Source: Legionellales bacterium (lineage in GTDB: Bacteria > Pseudomonadota > Gammaproteobacteria > JAHCLG01). Taken from it: a DNA stretch of 38,539 bases. This document shows positions 8,144-16,932 of this stretch, in pieces. Position 1 is the stretch's first letter. Each line of letters opens with the position of its first letter. Made by a program: the position numbers and the translations under genes. The stretch covers positions 1 to 38,539 of the forward strand of contig JAHCLG010000023.1 in assembly GCA_026125385.1 (NCBI GenBank), in the 5' to 3' direction. Below the pieces are notes generated by a model, which had not been told where the DNA came from, did no database searches, and saw only the letters and a list, made by a program, of their open reading frames with translations.

Positions 8144-8229
8144 GTATAACTGCTTTATTTTATAGCAGGAAGCAAGAACTTGCTGTGTGGGATTTCAGAC
8201 TGAAGCTCTCGTTGTCCCAACGAAACATG

Positions 8230-8730
8230 CTAGTCCTTCGTCGTACTTTTCTTCGCCTCTTCACCCGACTCATTGATTTTTGCGGCATTTAACCAATTTT
8301 CTTGCAGGGTTTTCCAGAGGTGTAGATTACGTTCGGTGAGTTGAGAAAATAAATTCAACGGCGTGCGTTCTAACCAATTATTGACTCCTTGCTGCACCTG
8401 TTGAGCTTGTTCCATGAATAAATTAACACTCTGTTCTAAATAGTTACTCATCATCGTTTGCATGGAATGATTGTATCCGCGGATGAGATTTTGCAAAATA
8501 TCTCGAGTGAACATAGGAGTTTGTTGATCTTCTTGTTCAACAATAATTTGTAATAAAGTCATGTTCGTTAAATCTTCTTCGCTTTTAGCATCGATGACTT
8601 TAATTTCCTCGCAGTCTAAAACCAGTTGTTTTATGTCTTGCAAAGTAATATAACGGCTGATGGCAGTATCGTATAAACGACGATTAGGATATTTTTTTAT
8701 AATGCGTATTTTTTTATTTTCTTGATCCAT
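8230..8730 (-). CDS. phaR: Polyhydroxyalkanoate synthesis repressor PhaR
   Basis: This 166-residue protein carries the conserved PHB/PHA accumulation regulator DNA-binding domain at the N-terminus (IIKKYPNRRLYDTAISRYIT, then LVLDCEEIKVIDAKSEEDLT). The helical C-terminal half (about 75-155) includes MFTRDILQNLIRGY. In well-studied bacteria PhaR represses phasin and its own gene, is titrated by PHA, and so couples phasin supply to granule surface. GAGG lies about 8 bases before ATG 8730. It follows phaB by 18 bp, suggesting cotranscription, and precedes the separately promoted phasin, its likely target. Confidence 0.93.
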   Translation of the reverse strand: MDQENKKIRIIKKYPNRRLYDTAISRYITLQDIKQLVLDCEEIKVIDAKSEEDLTNMTLLQIIVEQEDQQTPMFTRDILQNLIRGYNHSMQTMMSNYLEQSVNLFMEQAQQVQQGVNNWLERTPLNLFSQLTERNLHLWKTLQENWLNAAKINESGEEAKKSTTKD

Positions 8731-8748
8731 AGTAATGACCTCATATAA

Positions 8749-9492
8749 TTAAAACATAAACTGTCCACCGTTCGCCGAAAAATCTGCACCGGTGATAAAC
8801 CCACTGTCATCATCGGCTAAAAACGCAATTAAACGAGCGATTTCTTCTGGTTTTCCTAAACGTCCCACTGGAATATTAGCAATAATGTGCTCGCGTACGT
8901 CTTCTTTCATTTTCATGACCATTTCGGTGGCAATATAGCCTGGAGAAATCGTATTGACTGTGATCCCTTTGCGCGCTACTTCTTGCGCCAACGATTTGGT
9001 AAAACCATGAATGCCGGCTTTGGTTGCAGCATAATTACATTGACCAAATTGACCTTTTTGCGCATTGATGGAAGAAATATTAATAATTCGACCAAAATTT
9101 TGATCAAGCATTGTTGGTAAAACGTGTTTGGTCATGTTGAATAAGCTATTTAAATTGGTGTGAATAACACTTTCCCATTGTTCTAATGTCATTTTACGCA
9201 AGGTACTATCGGCAGTCATTCCGGCATTATTAATTAAAATATCAATTTTCCCATATTTTCTAAGTACGTCATTGACGAGAGTATTGCATGAATTAAAATC
9301 GGCGACATCTACATCCATAATATCAATTTCAAAACCAGCCTGATGTTGTTGATTAAGCCACTGACAGGATTTTTCATGATGATGATTGGTGGCAATAACA
9401 CGCACACCATGTTGAGTGAGTAAACGACAAGTGGCCGTGCCAATTCCACCTGTTCCACCTGTGACAATCGCAATCCGCTTTTCAAAACTCAT
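8749..9492 (-). CDS. phaB: Acetoacetyl-CoA reductase PhaB (SDR family)
   Basis: This NADPH-dependent short-chain dehydrogenase of 247 residues reduces acetoacetyl-CoA to (R)-3-hydroxybutyryl-CoA for PHA synthesis. It shows the TGGTGGIG cofactor loop near residue 11, NNAG at about 87, and a catalytic Ser (ISSINAQKGQFGQ), Tyr and Lys (YAATK). The segment INAQKGQFGQ followed by NYAATKAG is typical of PhaB rather than FabG. GGGAG lies 9 bases before the ATG at 9492 and an extended -10 (TGGTATAGT) sits about 30 bases upstream. phaR follows after 18 bp. A FabG-like role is the main alternative, but the phaR/phasin neighbours favour PHA metabolism. Confidence 0.9.
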   Translation of the reverse strand: MSFEKRIAIVTGGTGGIGTATCRLLTQHGVRVIATNHHHEKSCQWLNQQHQAGFEIDIMDVDVADFNSCNTLVNDVLRKYGKIDILINNAGMTADSTLRKMTLEQWESVIHTNLNSLFNMTKHVLPTMLDQNFGRIINISSINAQKGQFGQCNYAATKAGIHGFTKSLAQEVARKGITVNTISPGYIATEMVMKMKEDVREHIIANIPVGRLGKPEEIARLIAFLADDDSGFITGADFSANGGQFMF

Positions 9493-9524
9493 CGAACAAT
9501 CTCCCTGTACGCTAATGTTGAGAA

Positions 9525-9533
9525 ACTATACCA
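9525..9533 (-). promoter_or_regulatory. Extended -10 promoter for phaB-phaR
   Basis: The minus strand reads TGGTATAGT, an extended -10 element, about 33 bases upstream of the phaB ATG. No clear -35 is present. It separates phaB-phaR transcription from the upstream panC gene. Confidence 0.4.
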
Positions 9534-9556
9534 CAACCTCAATTCACATGAAAACG

Positions 9557-10411
9557 TCAATCGCGATGAGTTCCCATAATGCAGAGATTATCGATTAATC
9601 GTGCTTTACCCAAATAGGCCGCAGCTAAAATGACTAAATCATCATTTACAGTTTTGGCAGGTAATAAGGTGTGGGCATTGCAAATATGAATATATTCGGG
9701 TTGGAATTGATATTTTTTTAATTCTGTGTAGGCATTTTCGACTAACTGAGTAAAATGATTATTTCCTTGTGAAATTTTCTCGCTAAGCATGGATAAGACG
9801 CGATATAAATTCGGCGCTAAGGCTCGCTCTCTCGGCGTTAAATATTGATTGCGTGAACTCATGGCTAAGCCATCAGCTTCACGTACCGTAGGAACGCTAA
9901 CAATTTTTACTGGAATGCAAAGGTCATTCACCATGTGACGAATAATGGTGAGTTGTTGAAAATCTTTTTCACCAAAAAATGCATAATCTGGCTGAATTAA
10001 ATTAAATAACTTGCAAACAATGGTAGTAACACCTTGAAAATGACCTGGACGAAATTCTCCACAATGGAGGTTTGATAAGTTTGGAACAAAAACTTGCGTA
10101 TGTTCATTTAAGCCATGAGGATAAATAGTGTCGACGTGCGGATAAAATAAGATATCACAATTAACTTGATTTAATAATTTTTCATCGTCTATTAAAGTGC
10201 GAGGATAATTTTTTAAATCTTCAGGATTATTAAATTGTAATGGATTAACAAAAATACTCACAATAACGCGATCGCAGTGTTGACGTGCGGTGGTAATTAA
10301 ACGCAAATGTCCGGCGTGGAGATTTCCCATCGTTGGAACAAAGCCTAAACTTAAATGAGTTTGCTGTTGTAGATAGGAAATTAATTGTTGTGGATCGGAA
10401 ATAATGTGCAT
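9557..10411 (-). CDS. panC: Pantothenate synthetase PanC
   Basis: This 284-residue enzyme performs ATP-dependent condensation of pantoate and beta-alanine to pantothenate (vitamin B5/CoA pathway, cytoplasm). It shows the nucleotidyltransferase HIGH-type motif in PTMGNLHAGH (about 26-35), FVNPLQF, the GHFQGVTTIVCKLF segment, the FGEKDFQQL motif and the KMSK-like SSRNQYL region. The length is normal for the family. It starts at ATG 10411, five bases after the panB stop codon, so it is almost certainly translated from the panB message; its own ribosome binding site is weak. Confidence 0.97.
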   Translation of the reverse strand: MHIISDPQQLISYLQQQTHLSLGFVPTMGNLHAGHLRLITTARQHCDRVIVSIFVNPLQFNNPEDLKNYPRTLIDDEKLLNQVNCDILFYPHVDTIYPHGLNEHTQVFVPNLSNLHCGEFRPGHFQGVTTIVCKLFNLIQPDYAFFGEKDFQQLTIIRHMVNDLCIPVKIVSVPTVREADGLAMSSRNQYLTPRERALAPNLYRVLSMLSEKISQGNNHFTQLVENAYTELKKYQFQPEYIHICNAHTLLPAKTVNDDLVILAAAYLGKARLIDNLCIMGTHRD

Positions 10412-10416
10412 GGTGA

Positions 10417-11205
10417 CTAAAATCCATGATGAGTTGCAGGGAATTGACCATTTTTAACCTCGCGAACATACGCGCTAATGGCATCAGCAATCGATGAGTT
10501 TTCAGCTAAAAAATTTTTTGAAAATGAAAATTGACGAGACGAAATGCCTAACATATCGTGTAATACTAATACTTGCCCATCGGTTTGATTACCGGCTCCA
10601 ATGCCAATAACAGGAATCGTTAATTGAGCAGTAATTTTGCTAGCAAGTTCGGCAGGAACACATTCTAAAACCAATAGTTTTGCCCCGGCATTTTCTAAAG
10701 CCTTAGCATCTTCGATTAACTGTAATTGTTGCAGTTCATCTTTGCCTTGCACGTGATAGCCACCTAACACATTTACTGATTGTGGCGTTAAGCCTAAATG
10801 AGCGCACACTGGAATTCCGTAGTGGGTGAGTTGCTGAATAGTAGGTGCTAAAAACGCACCGCCTTCCATTTTTACCATTTCAGCACCCGCTTGCATGAGT
10901 GGCATGGCATGCTTGAAGGCAGATTCTGGTGTGGCATAAGTCATAAAAGGCATATCAGCAATCAGCAGGGCGTGTTGATTGCCACGGGCGACACAATTCA
11001 CATGATAAACCATATCGTTTATAGTCACTGGAACTGTGGAAGAAAAACCTTGGATGACATTTCCTAAGGAATCGCCAATTAGAATAATTTCAATACCATT
11101 TTCATTTAAAAGTTTGGCAAAACTCGCATCATAACACGTAAGCATCACCATTTTTTCGTGTTGTTGTTTCATTTTGATTAAATGATTACAGCGAATTTTT
11201 TTCAT
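10417..11205 (-). CDS. panB: 3-methyl-2-oxobutanoate hydroxymethyltransferase PanB
   Basis: This 262-residue enzyme transfers a hydroxymethyl group from 5,10-methylene-THF to 2-oxoisovalerate, giving ketopantoate, the first committed step to pantothenate. Family motifs visible are [48 protein letters not shown], the catalytic-loop [11 protein letters not shown], and [29 protein letters not shown] precedes ATG 11205. It lies between pfp (14-bp gap) and panC (5-bp gap) in one minus-strand run. Confidence 0.97.
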   Translation of the reverse strand: MKKIRCNHLIKMKQQHEKMVMLTCYDASFAKLLNENGIEIILIGDSLGNVIQGFSSTVPVTINDMVYHVNCVARGNQHALLIADMPFMTYATPESAFKHAMPLMQAGAEMVKMEGGAFLAPTIQQLTHYGIPVCAHLGLTPQSVNVLGGYHVQGKDELQQLQLIEDAKALENAGAKLLVLECVPAELASKITAQLTIPVIGIGAGNQTDGQVLVLHDMLGISSRQFSFSKNFLAENSSIADAISAYVREVKNGQFPATHHGF

Positions 11206-11219
11206 TTCGTATTTTCCTA

Positions 11220-12479
11220 TTATTTAACTGTCGACGGTAATTTTTTCGGAACTAATTTATTTTTTAATTGCACGTAGTCGGGTAAACCTTGGCGATAAGG
11301 TGGATACGCTTCTCCTTGAATTAATGGTGCTAAATATTCTCGACACGCTTGAGTTATACCAAAACCATCGCGGGTAATAAAATGACGTGGTAATTTTTTT
11401 TCGCGATTAGCGACTTTGTCGAGTGGCACACAGCCAATTTGCCAACGGTAGGTTTTCGTGGGTTTGCGTTCAATGGTCATCATAATGTTATTTTTACCGG
11501 CTAACGCATACTCTACTGCGGCTTTGCCAATTTCGTAGGCATGATCCACATCCGTTTGTGAGGCGATGTGACGTGCGGAACGTTGTAAATAATCGGCAAC
11601 TGCCCAGTGATATTTTAATTGTAAATGTTCTTTGACAATTTGCGCGATTCTGGGGGCCACTCCACCCAATTGCGCATGACCAAAGGCATCGCGCGTACCG
11701 GCTTCTGCGAGAAATTCACCATTGGGATTGCGTAAACCCTCAGAAACAGCAATCACACAGTAACCGTATTTTTTCACACACAGTTCAACGCGACGTAAAA
11801 ATGCTGTTTGATTGAATTCAATTTCAGGAAATAAAATAATATGAGGAGGTTCACCTTCATTTTCAGCGGCTAAACCACTGGCGGCAACGATCCAACCTGC
11901 ATGACGTCCCATGACTTCCATAATAAACACTTTGGTAGAACTTTCCGCCATGGATGCGACATCAAATCCCGCTTCACGCACCGAAACACTCACGTATTTT
12001 GCAACCGACCCAAATCCCGGACAACTATCCGTTAAATATAAATCGTTATCGACGGTTTTAGGAATACCAATACAAGTCAGTGGATAATTCAGAGCTTGGC
12101 TCATTTGCGCAATTTTATGAGTAGTATCTTGTGAATCGTTGCCGCCATTATAAAAAAAATAACGAATATTATGCGCGGCAAATACTTCAATTAAACGTTG
12201 GTATTCCGCACGATTTTCTTCTAAGGATTTTAATTTATAGCGACAAGAACCAAATGCACCACCTGGCGTGTGTTTTAATGCGGCAATGCTTGCTGCACTT
12301 TCTTGACTGGTGTCGATTAATTCTTCGGTCAGTGCGCCAAGAATACCGTTGCGACCGGCGTAGAGTTTTGCAATTTTATCGCGATGGACGCGGGCTGTTT
12401 GAATCACACCGCAGGCAGTCGCATTAATCACCGCCGTCACTCCACCCGATTGCGCGTAAAAGGCATTGGCTTTTTTCAT
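11220..12479 (-). CDS. pfp: Pyrophosphate-type 6-phosphofructokinase
   Basis: This 419-residue member of the phosphofructokinase family is expected to phosphorylate fructose 6-phosphate using PPi, reversibly, in glycolysis/gluconeogenesis. Motifs in order are [12 protein letters not shown] at the N-terminus, [29 protein letters not shown], and EVMGRHAGW. The GGNDS motif (Asp where ATP enzymes have Gly) and the Lys in PKTVDND are the accepted markers of PPi rather than ATP use. The size also fits bacterial PPi enzymes, since ATP-PfkA is about 320 residues. AGGAAA lies 10 bases before the ATG. The gene heads the minus-strand run pfp-panB-panC and is divergent from mpl across 166 bp. Donor specificity is inferred from the motifs. 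Confidence 0.9.
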   Translation of the reverse strand: MKKANAFYAQSGGVTAVINATACGVIQTARVHRDKIAKLYAGRNGILGALTEELIDTSQESAASIAALKHTPGGAFGSCRYKLKSLEENRAEYQRLIEVFAAHNIRYFFYNGGNDSQDTTHKIAQMSQALNYPLTCIGIPKTVDNDLYLTDSCPGFGSVAKYVSVSVREAGFDVASMAESSTKVFIMEVMGRHAGWIVAASGLAAENEGEPPHIILFPEIEFNQTAFLRRVELCVKKYGYCVIAVSEGLRNPNGEFLAEAGTRDAFGHAQLGGVAPRIAQIVKEHLQLKYHWAVADYLQRSARHIASQTDVDHAYEIGKAAVEYALAGKNNIMMTIERKPTKTYRWQIGCVPLDKVANREKKLPRHFITRDGFGITQACREYLAPLIQGEAYPPYRQGLPDYVQLKNKLVPKKLPSTVK

Positions 12480-12645
12480 GAGTCGTTATTTTCCTGTGTT
12501 CAATATCAATAGCGCAGATTGTATAGCGTTTTAAAGCTTTTTTCATGGAAAATTCTTCTTATCCGTAAGGTTTCTGTTAGAATTTGCTGCAGAGCTTCAG
12601 CGATTGCTGCAATTTTGGCTTGGCTCTTATCAACGAGGACAGATA

Positions 12646-14016
12646 ATGCAACACATTCATTTTTTGGGGATTGGTGGAACATTCATGGCAGGTTTAGCCG
12701 TGATCGCTAAAGAACTTGGATTTATGGTGAGCGGGAGCGATGCTAATGTTTACCCCCCAATGAGTACGCAATTAGAACACGCGGGAATTCAAGTGCTGGA
12801 AGGCTATCAGCCACAGCATCTGCAACCAGCACCCGATCAGGTCGTTATTGGGAATGCCATGTCGCGGGGTAATCCAGCTGTGGAATATGTGTTGAATAAA
12901 AAAATAAATTTCACCTCAGGCCCACAATGGCTTTATGAAGAGGTTTTACGAAAAAAATGGGTGATAGCGGTGTCTGGTACCCACGGTAAAACTACCACAA
13001 CCAGCATGGTGGCATGGATTTTAGATTGTGCTAAAAAAAATCCTGGTTTTTTAATTGGTGGTGTACCCGAAAATTTTGGAATTTCCGCCCGTTTGGGTAA
13101 TAGCGAATATTTTGTTATTGAAGCGGATGAATATGATTGCGCATTTTTCGATAAACGATCGAAATTTATTCATTATCATCCCCGCACCTTAATCATGAAT
13201 AATCTAGAATACGATCACGCTGATATTTTTCCCGATCTAAAGGCTATTTCTCAACAATTTCATTTTCTGCTGCGTACCGTGCCGAGTAATGGTTATGTGA
13301 TTTATCCGCAGATGGACGTTAATCTACAGCAAGTGGTTGAATCAGGTTGTTGGAGCTCAGTGCTAACGACAGGATTTTCACACGGCGATTGGCAAGCGCG
13401 TGATGTTGCCAGCGATGGTAGTGAATTTTCTTTGTATCATCAACAACGATTAATAAGTCATATTCGCTGGAATTTACTGGGTCACCATAATGTTTATAAT
13501 GCATTAGCAGCAATTGCTGCGGCCACCACCGTTGGCGTTGATCCAATTCTTGCAACCCAAGCATTAGCTGAATTTCGCAATGTCAAACGACGTTTAGAAT
13601 TGAAAACAAAAATTAATAATATTACAATTTATGACGATTTTGCCCATCATCCTACGGCAATTAAAACAACGTTAAATGGCTTACGCCAACATGTAGGAAA
13701 CGCGCGCATTATTGCAATCTTAGAATTAAGTTCGTATACCTTGCGCAGTGGTCAACTAAAGCATGATTTAATTCATGCGTTTAACGATGCAGACGAAATT
13801 ATTATTTTACGTCCTCACGATGAAAATTGGGGGCTAGAAGACATTGCGCACCAGCTACCTAAACCTTGCTATTTATTGTCGAATGTAGATGCGATTGTGG
13901 ATTACACGGCAAAGATAGCAAAACCTCATGATCATATTTTGGTAATGTGCAAAACAGCTTTTGGAGGATTGCATGCTAAATTAGCACAACGTTTACAACA
14001 ACCCGTTAATGTGTAA
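12646..14016 (+). CDS. mpl: UDP-N-acetylmuramate:L-alanyl-gamma-D-glutamyl-meso-diaminopimelate ligase Mpl
   Basis: This 456-residue ATP-dependent Mur ligase attaches recycled murein tripeptide to UDP-MurNAc in the cytoplasm. It shows the N-terminal Rossmann loop HFLGIGGTFMAGLA, the P-loop SGTHGKTTTTSM (around residue 110), IEADEYDCAFFDKRSKF and NNLEYDHADIF, both characteristic of Mpl rather than MurC, then LGHHNVYNALAAIAA and YDDFAHHP. I chose ATG 12646, with GAGGACAG upstream; the frame extends 14 codons further without a better start. zapE follows after 6 bp, so the two are likely cotranscribed. Confidence 0.95.
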   Translation: MQHIHFLGIGGTFMAGLAVIAKELGFMVSGSDANVYPPMSTQLEHAGIQVLEGYQPQHLQPAPDQVVIGNAMSRGNPAVEYVLNKKINFTSGPQWLYEEVLRKKWVIAVSGTHGKTTTTSMVAWILDCAKKNPGFLIGGVPENFGISARLGNSEYFVIEADEYDCAFFDKRSKFIHYHPRTLIMNNLEYDHADIFPDLKAISQQFHFLLRTVPSNGYVIYPQMDVNLQQVVESGCWSSVLTTGFSHGDWQARDVASDGSEFSLYHQQRLISHIRWNLLGHHNVYNALAAIAAATTVGVDPILATQALAEFRNVKRRLELKTKINNITIYDDFAHHPTAIKTTLNGLRQHVGNARIIAILELSSYTLRSGQLKHDLIHAFNDADEIIILRPHDENWGLEDIAHQLPKPCYLLSNVDAIVDYTAKIAKPHDHILVMCKTAFGGLHAKLAQRLQQPVNV

Positions 14017-14022
14017 TTTACC

Positions 14023-15141
14023 ATGAATACTCTTACTCCTACGCGCTATTATCAACAATTATTAGCAAAAAATATTTTGCAAGCCGATATTCAGCAAGAA
14101 AAAATTATTGAACACTTCGAAGCGTTATATCATGAAATATTACAGCAAAAATCTTCGTGGTGGAAAAAAGTGCTGAATATCAAACAAACACCACGAGGCT
14201 ATTATTTATGGGGTGGCGTGGGAATTGGTAAAACACGCATGATGGACATTTTTTTTGAATGTTTGCCAGGCACTAAAAAATTACGCACCCATTTTCATCG
14301 TTTCATGAAAGACATCCACGAAAGTTTACGCCATTACCAAGGTCATAAAAATCCTCTACGGTTGATAGCTAGCGATATTGCAAGATGTTATCAAATCATC
14401 TGTTTTGATGAATTTTTTGTCGTGGAAATTACCGACGCCATGATTTTAGCAGAATTATTAACGGAATTATTTCATCAAGGCATGGTGTTGGTGATCACGT
14501 CCAATGTTGCTCCCGATGATTTATATAAAAATGGCTTGCAGCGTGGGCGTTTTATTCCGGCAATTGAATTAATTAAACAGCATATGCAAATTACGCATTT
14601 GAATATCAGCAAAGATTATCGTTTACGCACATTACAACAAGCGGGCGTGTTTTATACCCCGTTGAATTATCAAACAAAGCAACAATTAAAAAATCAATTC
14701 GAACAACTTGCCACCTCAACTATCGACTATCACAGTGAGATCATCATTCAAACGCGATCGATTCCAGTGATTGCTAAAACCCAGGATATGGTTTGGTTCG
14801 ATTTTTCGGTGATTTGTCATGCACCACGTTCGCAAGTGGATTATATCGAAATTGCGCATTTATATCATACGGTGTTTGTTAGTAATATTCCGCAAATTCG
14901 CGATCGCGAATTGGATACGGTACGCTATTTAATTAATTTAATTGACGTATTTTACGATGCCAATGTGATTATGGTAATTTCCTCGGCGGTGAATGTGTTA
15001 GATATTTACCCCAAAGGATTTTTATGGTTTGAATTTCAACGCACGCAAAGCCGTCTATTAGAAATGCAATCGCAAGAATATATTTGCCGTCGCCACAATC
15101 ATGAAACCAATTTTTATGACGAAGTCAAAAGCACCACATAA
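14023..15141 (+). CDS. zapE: Cell division protein ZapE (AFG1-like ATPase)
   Basis: This 372-residue AFG1/ZapE family P-loop ATPase associates with FtsZ at the septum in E. coli and is needed during rapid or anaerobic growth. Walker A is GGVGIGKT (about 65-72), preceded by RGYYLWGG; Walker B is IICFDEFF. THFHRFM and LVITSNVAPDDLYKNGLQR (sensor region) are strongly family-typical, as is RGRFIPAIELI. The length matches the E. coli protein (375). It follows mpl closely and ends 7 bases before a cluster of short repeats at the convergent junction with the next gene. Confidence 0.94.
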   Translation: MNTLTPTRYYQQLLAKNILQADIQQEKIIEHFEALYHEILQQKSSWWKKVLNIKQTPRGYYLWGGVGIGKTRMMDIFFECLPGTKKLRTHFHRFMKDIHESLRHYQGHKNPLRLIASDIARCYQIICFDEFFVVEITDAMILAELLTELFHQGMVLVITSNVAPDDLYKNGLQRGRFIPAIELIKQHMQITHLNISKDYRLRTLQQAGVFYTPLNYQTKQQLKNQFEQLATSTIDYHSEIIIQTRSIPVIAKTQDMVWFDFSVICHAPRSQVDYIEIAHLYHTVFVSNIPQIRDRELDTVRYLINLIDVFYDANVIMVISSAVNVLDIYPKGFLWFEFQRTQSRLLEMQSQEYICRRHNHETNFYDEVKSTT

Positions 15142-15147
15142 TTTCCT

Positions 15148-15290
15148 GTAGCCTGGAACGTAGCGCAGCGAATGTAGCCTGGAACGTAGCGCAGCGAATG
15201 TAGCCTGGAACGTAGCGCAGCGGAGATCCAGGAACCCCTCCAGCAAAAATCCAGGAACTCCTCCAGCAAAAGATCCAACCCCCTCCCAGC
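15148..15290. repeat. Tandem short repeats: 3 x 26 bp then about 3 x 23 bp
   Basis: Units beginning GTAGCCTGGAACGTAGCG occur at 15148-15173, 15174-15199 and 15200-15222; the first two are identical over 26 bp. The third runs into GGAGATCCAGG, which completes an imperfect palindrome (CCTGGA...TCCAGG). Two 23-base units beginning ATCCAGGAAC follow at 15226-15248 and 15249-15271 with one difference, then a decayed third. The same palindrome recurs at 36651-36683 and inverted at 36825-36896. All copies lie between convergent genes. Confidence 0.9.
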
Positions 15291-15292
15291 AA

Positions 15293-16153
15293 TCAAATCA
15301 CCCCATCAATTTCTGCCACCTCATGACAGGCACTGAATTTTTGCTGCTCATTAATACAAACCTGCGACATCGCCGTTTTAGGATCATGAGTATAAAATAA
15401 TCGACCATTATGTTTGACTAAATACTCTAATAATATTTTTTTCTCATTGATAAGTAATTCAGGATAGCGATCGTATCCCATGGTAATGGGCAAATGCACC
15501 CACGGCGTGCCGGGAATTAAATCAGCCGCAAATACTAGCGGACCTTCCGCGGTATTAATTTCAGTTAAGAGCATTCCAGGTGTGTGGCCGTGACTGATAT
15601 GAAAACGATAATTATTTCCTAATAACTCGCAGCTTTCTCCTTCAATAATTACTAAGCGTTGCGATTCACTGAGTAAACGATTTAAATGCGGTAAAAACGA
15701 TGCACGATCACGGACATGGGGATCGCACGCGCGCTCCCATGCGGTTTTTCCAACTAGAAATTGTGCATTGGGAAATAATAATTGCGGTTCTTGATCGGCT
15801 TGCCATGCAGTTAATAAGCCACCAGCATGATCAAAATGCAAATGCGATAAAATAATAAAATCGATATCTTCATGAGAAATATTATGATGGGCCAATTGTG
15901 TTAATAAAATATGATCCGCTTCAATCACGCCGTAACGTTCTTTTAATTTCGGATCAAAAAAATTGCCAATACCCGTTTCTAATAAAATGGTTTTACCCTG
16001 ATCGCGGATTAATAATGCGCGGCAGGTGAGAGTAACACGATTAAGTTCATCCACCTCCATCCATTGTTGCCACACCGCTTTAGGTGCATTCCCAAACATC
16101 GCTCCGCCATCCAAACGTTGCGAATTCCCCAGTACTGAGGTGAAATGAAGCAT
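15293..16153 (-). CDS. Metallo-beta-lactamase-fold hydrolase
   Basis: This 286-residue MBL-fold enzyme has an intact dinuclear metal site: HLHFDH (H104, H106, D108, H109), a later His in HISHGHTPG, Asp in FAADLIPG and a final His in YTHDPKT. The arrangement resembles the AHL-lactonase-like/general MBL hydrolase group; the substrate cannot be told from sequence. There is no signal peptide, so it is probably cytoplasmic. An AGGA lies about 9 bases before ATG 16153. It is convergent with zapE and divergent from higBA, so it stands alone. Confidence 0.85.
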   Translation of the reverse strand: MLHFTSVLGNSQRLDGGAMFGNAPKAVWQQWMEVDELNRVTLTCRALLIRDQGKTILLETGIGNFFDPKLKERYGVIEADHILLTQLAHHNISHEDIDFIILSHLHFDHAGGLLTAWQADQEPQLLFPNAQFLVGKTAWERACDPHVRDRASFLPHLNRLLSESQRLVIIEGESCELLGNNYRFHISHGHTPGMLLTEINTAEGPLVFAADLIPGTPWVHLPITMGYDRYPELLINEKKILLEYLVKHNGRLFYTHDPKTAMSQVCINEQQKFSACHEVAEIDGVI

Positions 16154-16244
16154 AATAAAATCCTATAATACAATGAAATAATCTCAGTTTAGCGTTAACT
16201 ATCTTATTCAGCAATATCAACTTGGATAAAGTGTAAAGTGAAAC

Positions 16245-16273
16245 TTGACAGTATTCGATTTGTTCATTAAACT
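16245..16273 (+). promoter_or_regulatory. Candidate sigma-70 promoter for higBA
   Basis: A perfect TTGACA (16245-16250) is followed after 17 bp by TAAACT (16268-16273). This would give a leader of about 40 bases before the higB ATG. The AT-rich ACTATATATTAG at about 16291-16302 lies in the leader and could be part of an antitoxin operator; that is only a guess from location. Confidence 0.5.
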
Positions 16274-16318
16274 TTTTAAGTGGGACGCACACTATATATT
16301 AGATTATTTTGAGGGTGC

Positions 16319-16618
16319 ATGATTAAAAGTTTTAGGCATAAAGGGCTAGAAATTTTTTTTAGATATGGGAATTCTAAAGGCATTAAATCCGATCATATAA
16401 AAAAACTTCGTCAAATTTTAGGCGCTTTGAATGCAGCAACTGAACTTGCTGATATTCAAAGTATGAAACCATTTCGTTGCCATGCATTATCTGGTAATAG
16501 AAATAAAGAGCAGGCTCTGGGGATTAATAAAAACTGGCGCGTGACCTTTATTTTTGAAAATGGTGATGCATATTTAATTAATTATGAAGATTATCATGAT
16601 GGTAAAATTAGGAGATAG
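16319..16618 (+). CDS. higB: HigB-type toxin (RelE superfamily)
   Basis: This 99-residue protein belongs to the plasmid-maintenance killer/HigB family of ribosome-dependent mRNA interferases. Visible signatures are the N-terminal [13 protein letters not shown], the [13 protein letters not shown] helix, [12 protein letters not shown], and the C-terminal [27 protein letters not shown] lies 3-8 bases before ATG 16319. The antitoxin gene starts two bases after its stop. Toxin-before-antitoxin order is typical of higBA. Confidence 0.94.
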   Translation: MIKSFRHKGLEIFFRYGNSKGIKSDHIKKLRQILGALNAATELADIQSMKPFRCHALSGNRNKEQALGINKNWRVTFIFENGDAYLINYEDYHDGKIRR

Positions 16619-16620
16619 CG

Positions 16621-16911
16621 ATGTTAATGCAAAACCCTCCTCATGTAGGTGAAATTTTAAGAGAATTGTATTTAGAACCGTTGAACATTTCGATCACGGT
16701 TGCGGCTCAACACCTGGGAGTCACTCGGCAAGCACTCTCAAGATTAGTCAATGAAAAAACAGGAATTAGTCCTGAAATGGCTATTCGTCTGGGCAAGGCA
16801 TTTGCAACGTCACCAGATTACTGGATGAATCTTGAAACGCAATACGAACTATGGCAAGCAGCGCAAAAATGTAGCCATATTAAGATTAAACCTTTTGATG
16901 AAGCGGCATAA
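16621..16911 (+). CDS. higA: HigA-type antitoxin (XRE family HTH)
   Basis: This 96-residue antitoxin begins [20 protein letters not shown], the classic HigA start. It continues with the helix-turn-helix ([20 protein letters not shown], about residues 24-43), then [14 protein letters not shown] and [14 protein letters not shown]. It should neutralise HigB and repress the operon. AGGAG for its ATG lies inside the end of higB, so translation is probably coupled. The ORF is full length, and the pair looks intact. Confidence 0.95.
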   Translation: MLMQNPPHVGEILRELYLEPLNISITVAAQHLGVTRQALSRLVNEKTGISPEMAIRLGKAFATSPDYWMNLETQYELWQAAQKCSHIKIKPFDEAA

Positions 16912-16932
16912 AAAAGTGGTTTAGTTTACTCC

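Noticed and set aside
12604-12645. Upstream extension of Mpl by 14 residues
   Set aside because: ATG 12646 has a ribosome binding site and yields the standard Mpl N-terminus beginning with the Rossmann loop.
15058-15296. Short minus-strand ORFs over the tandem repeats
   Set aside because: They are made of the 26-bp repeat translated in frame and overlap the end of zapE; no start signals are present.
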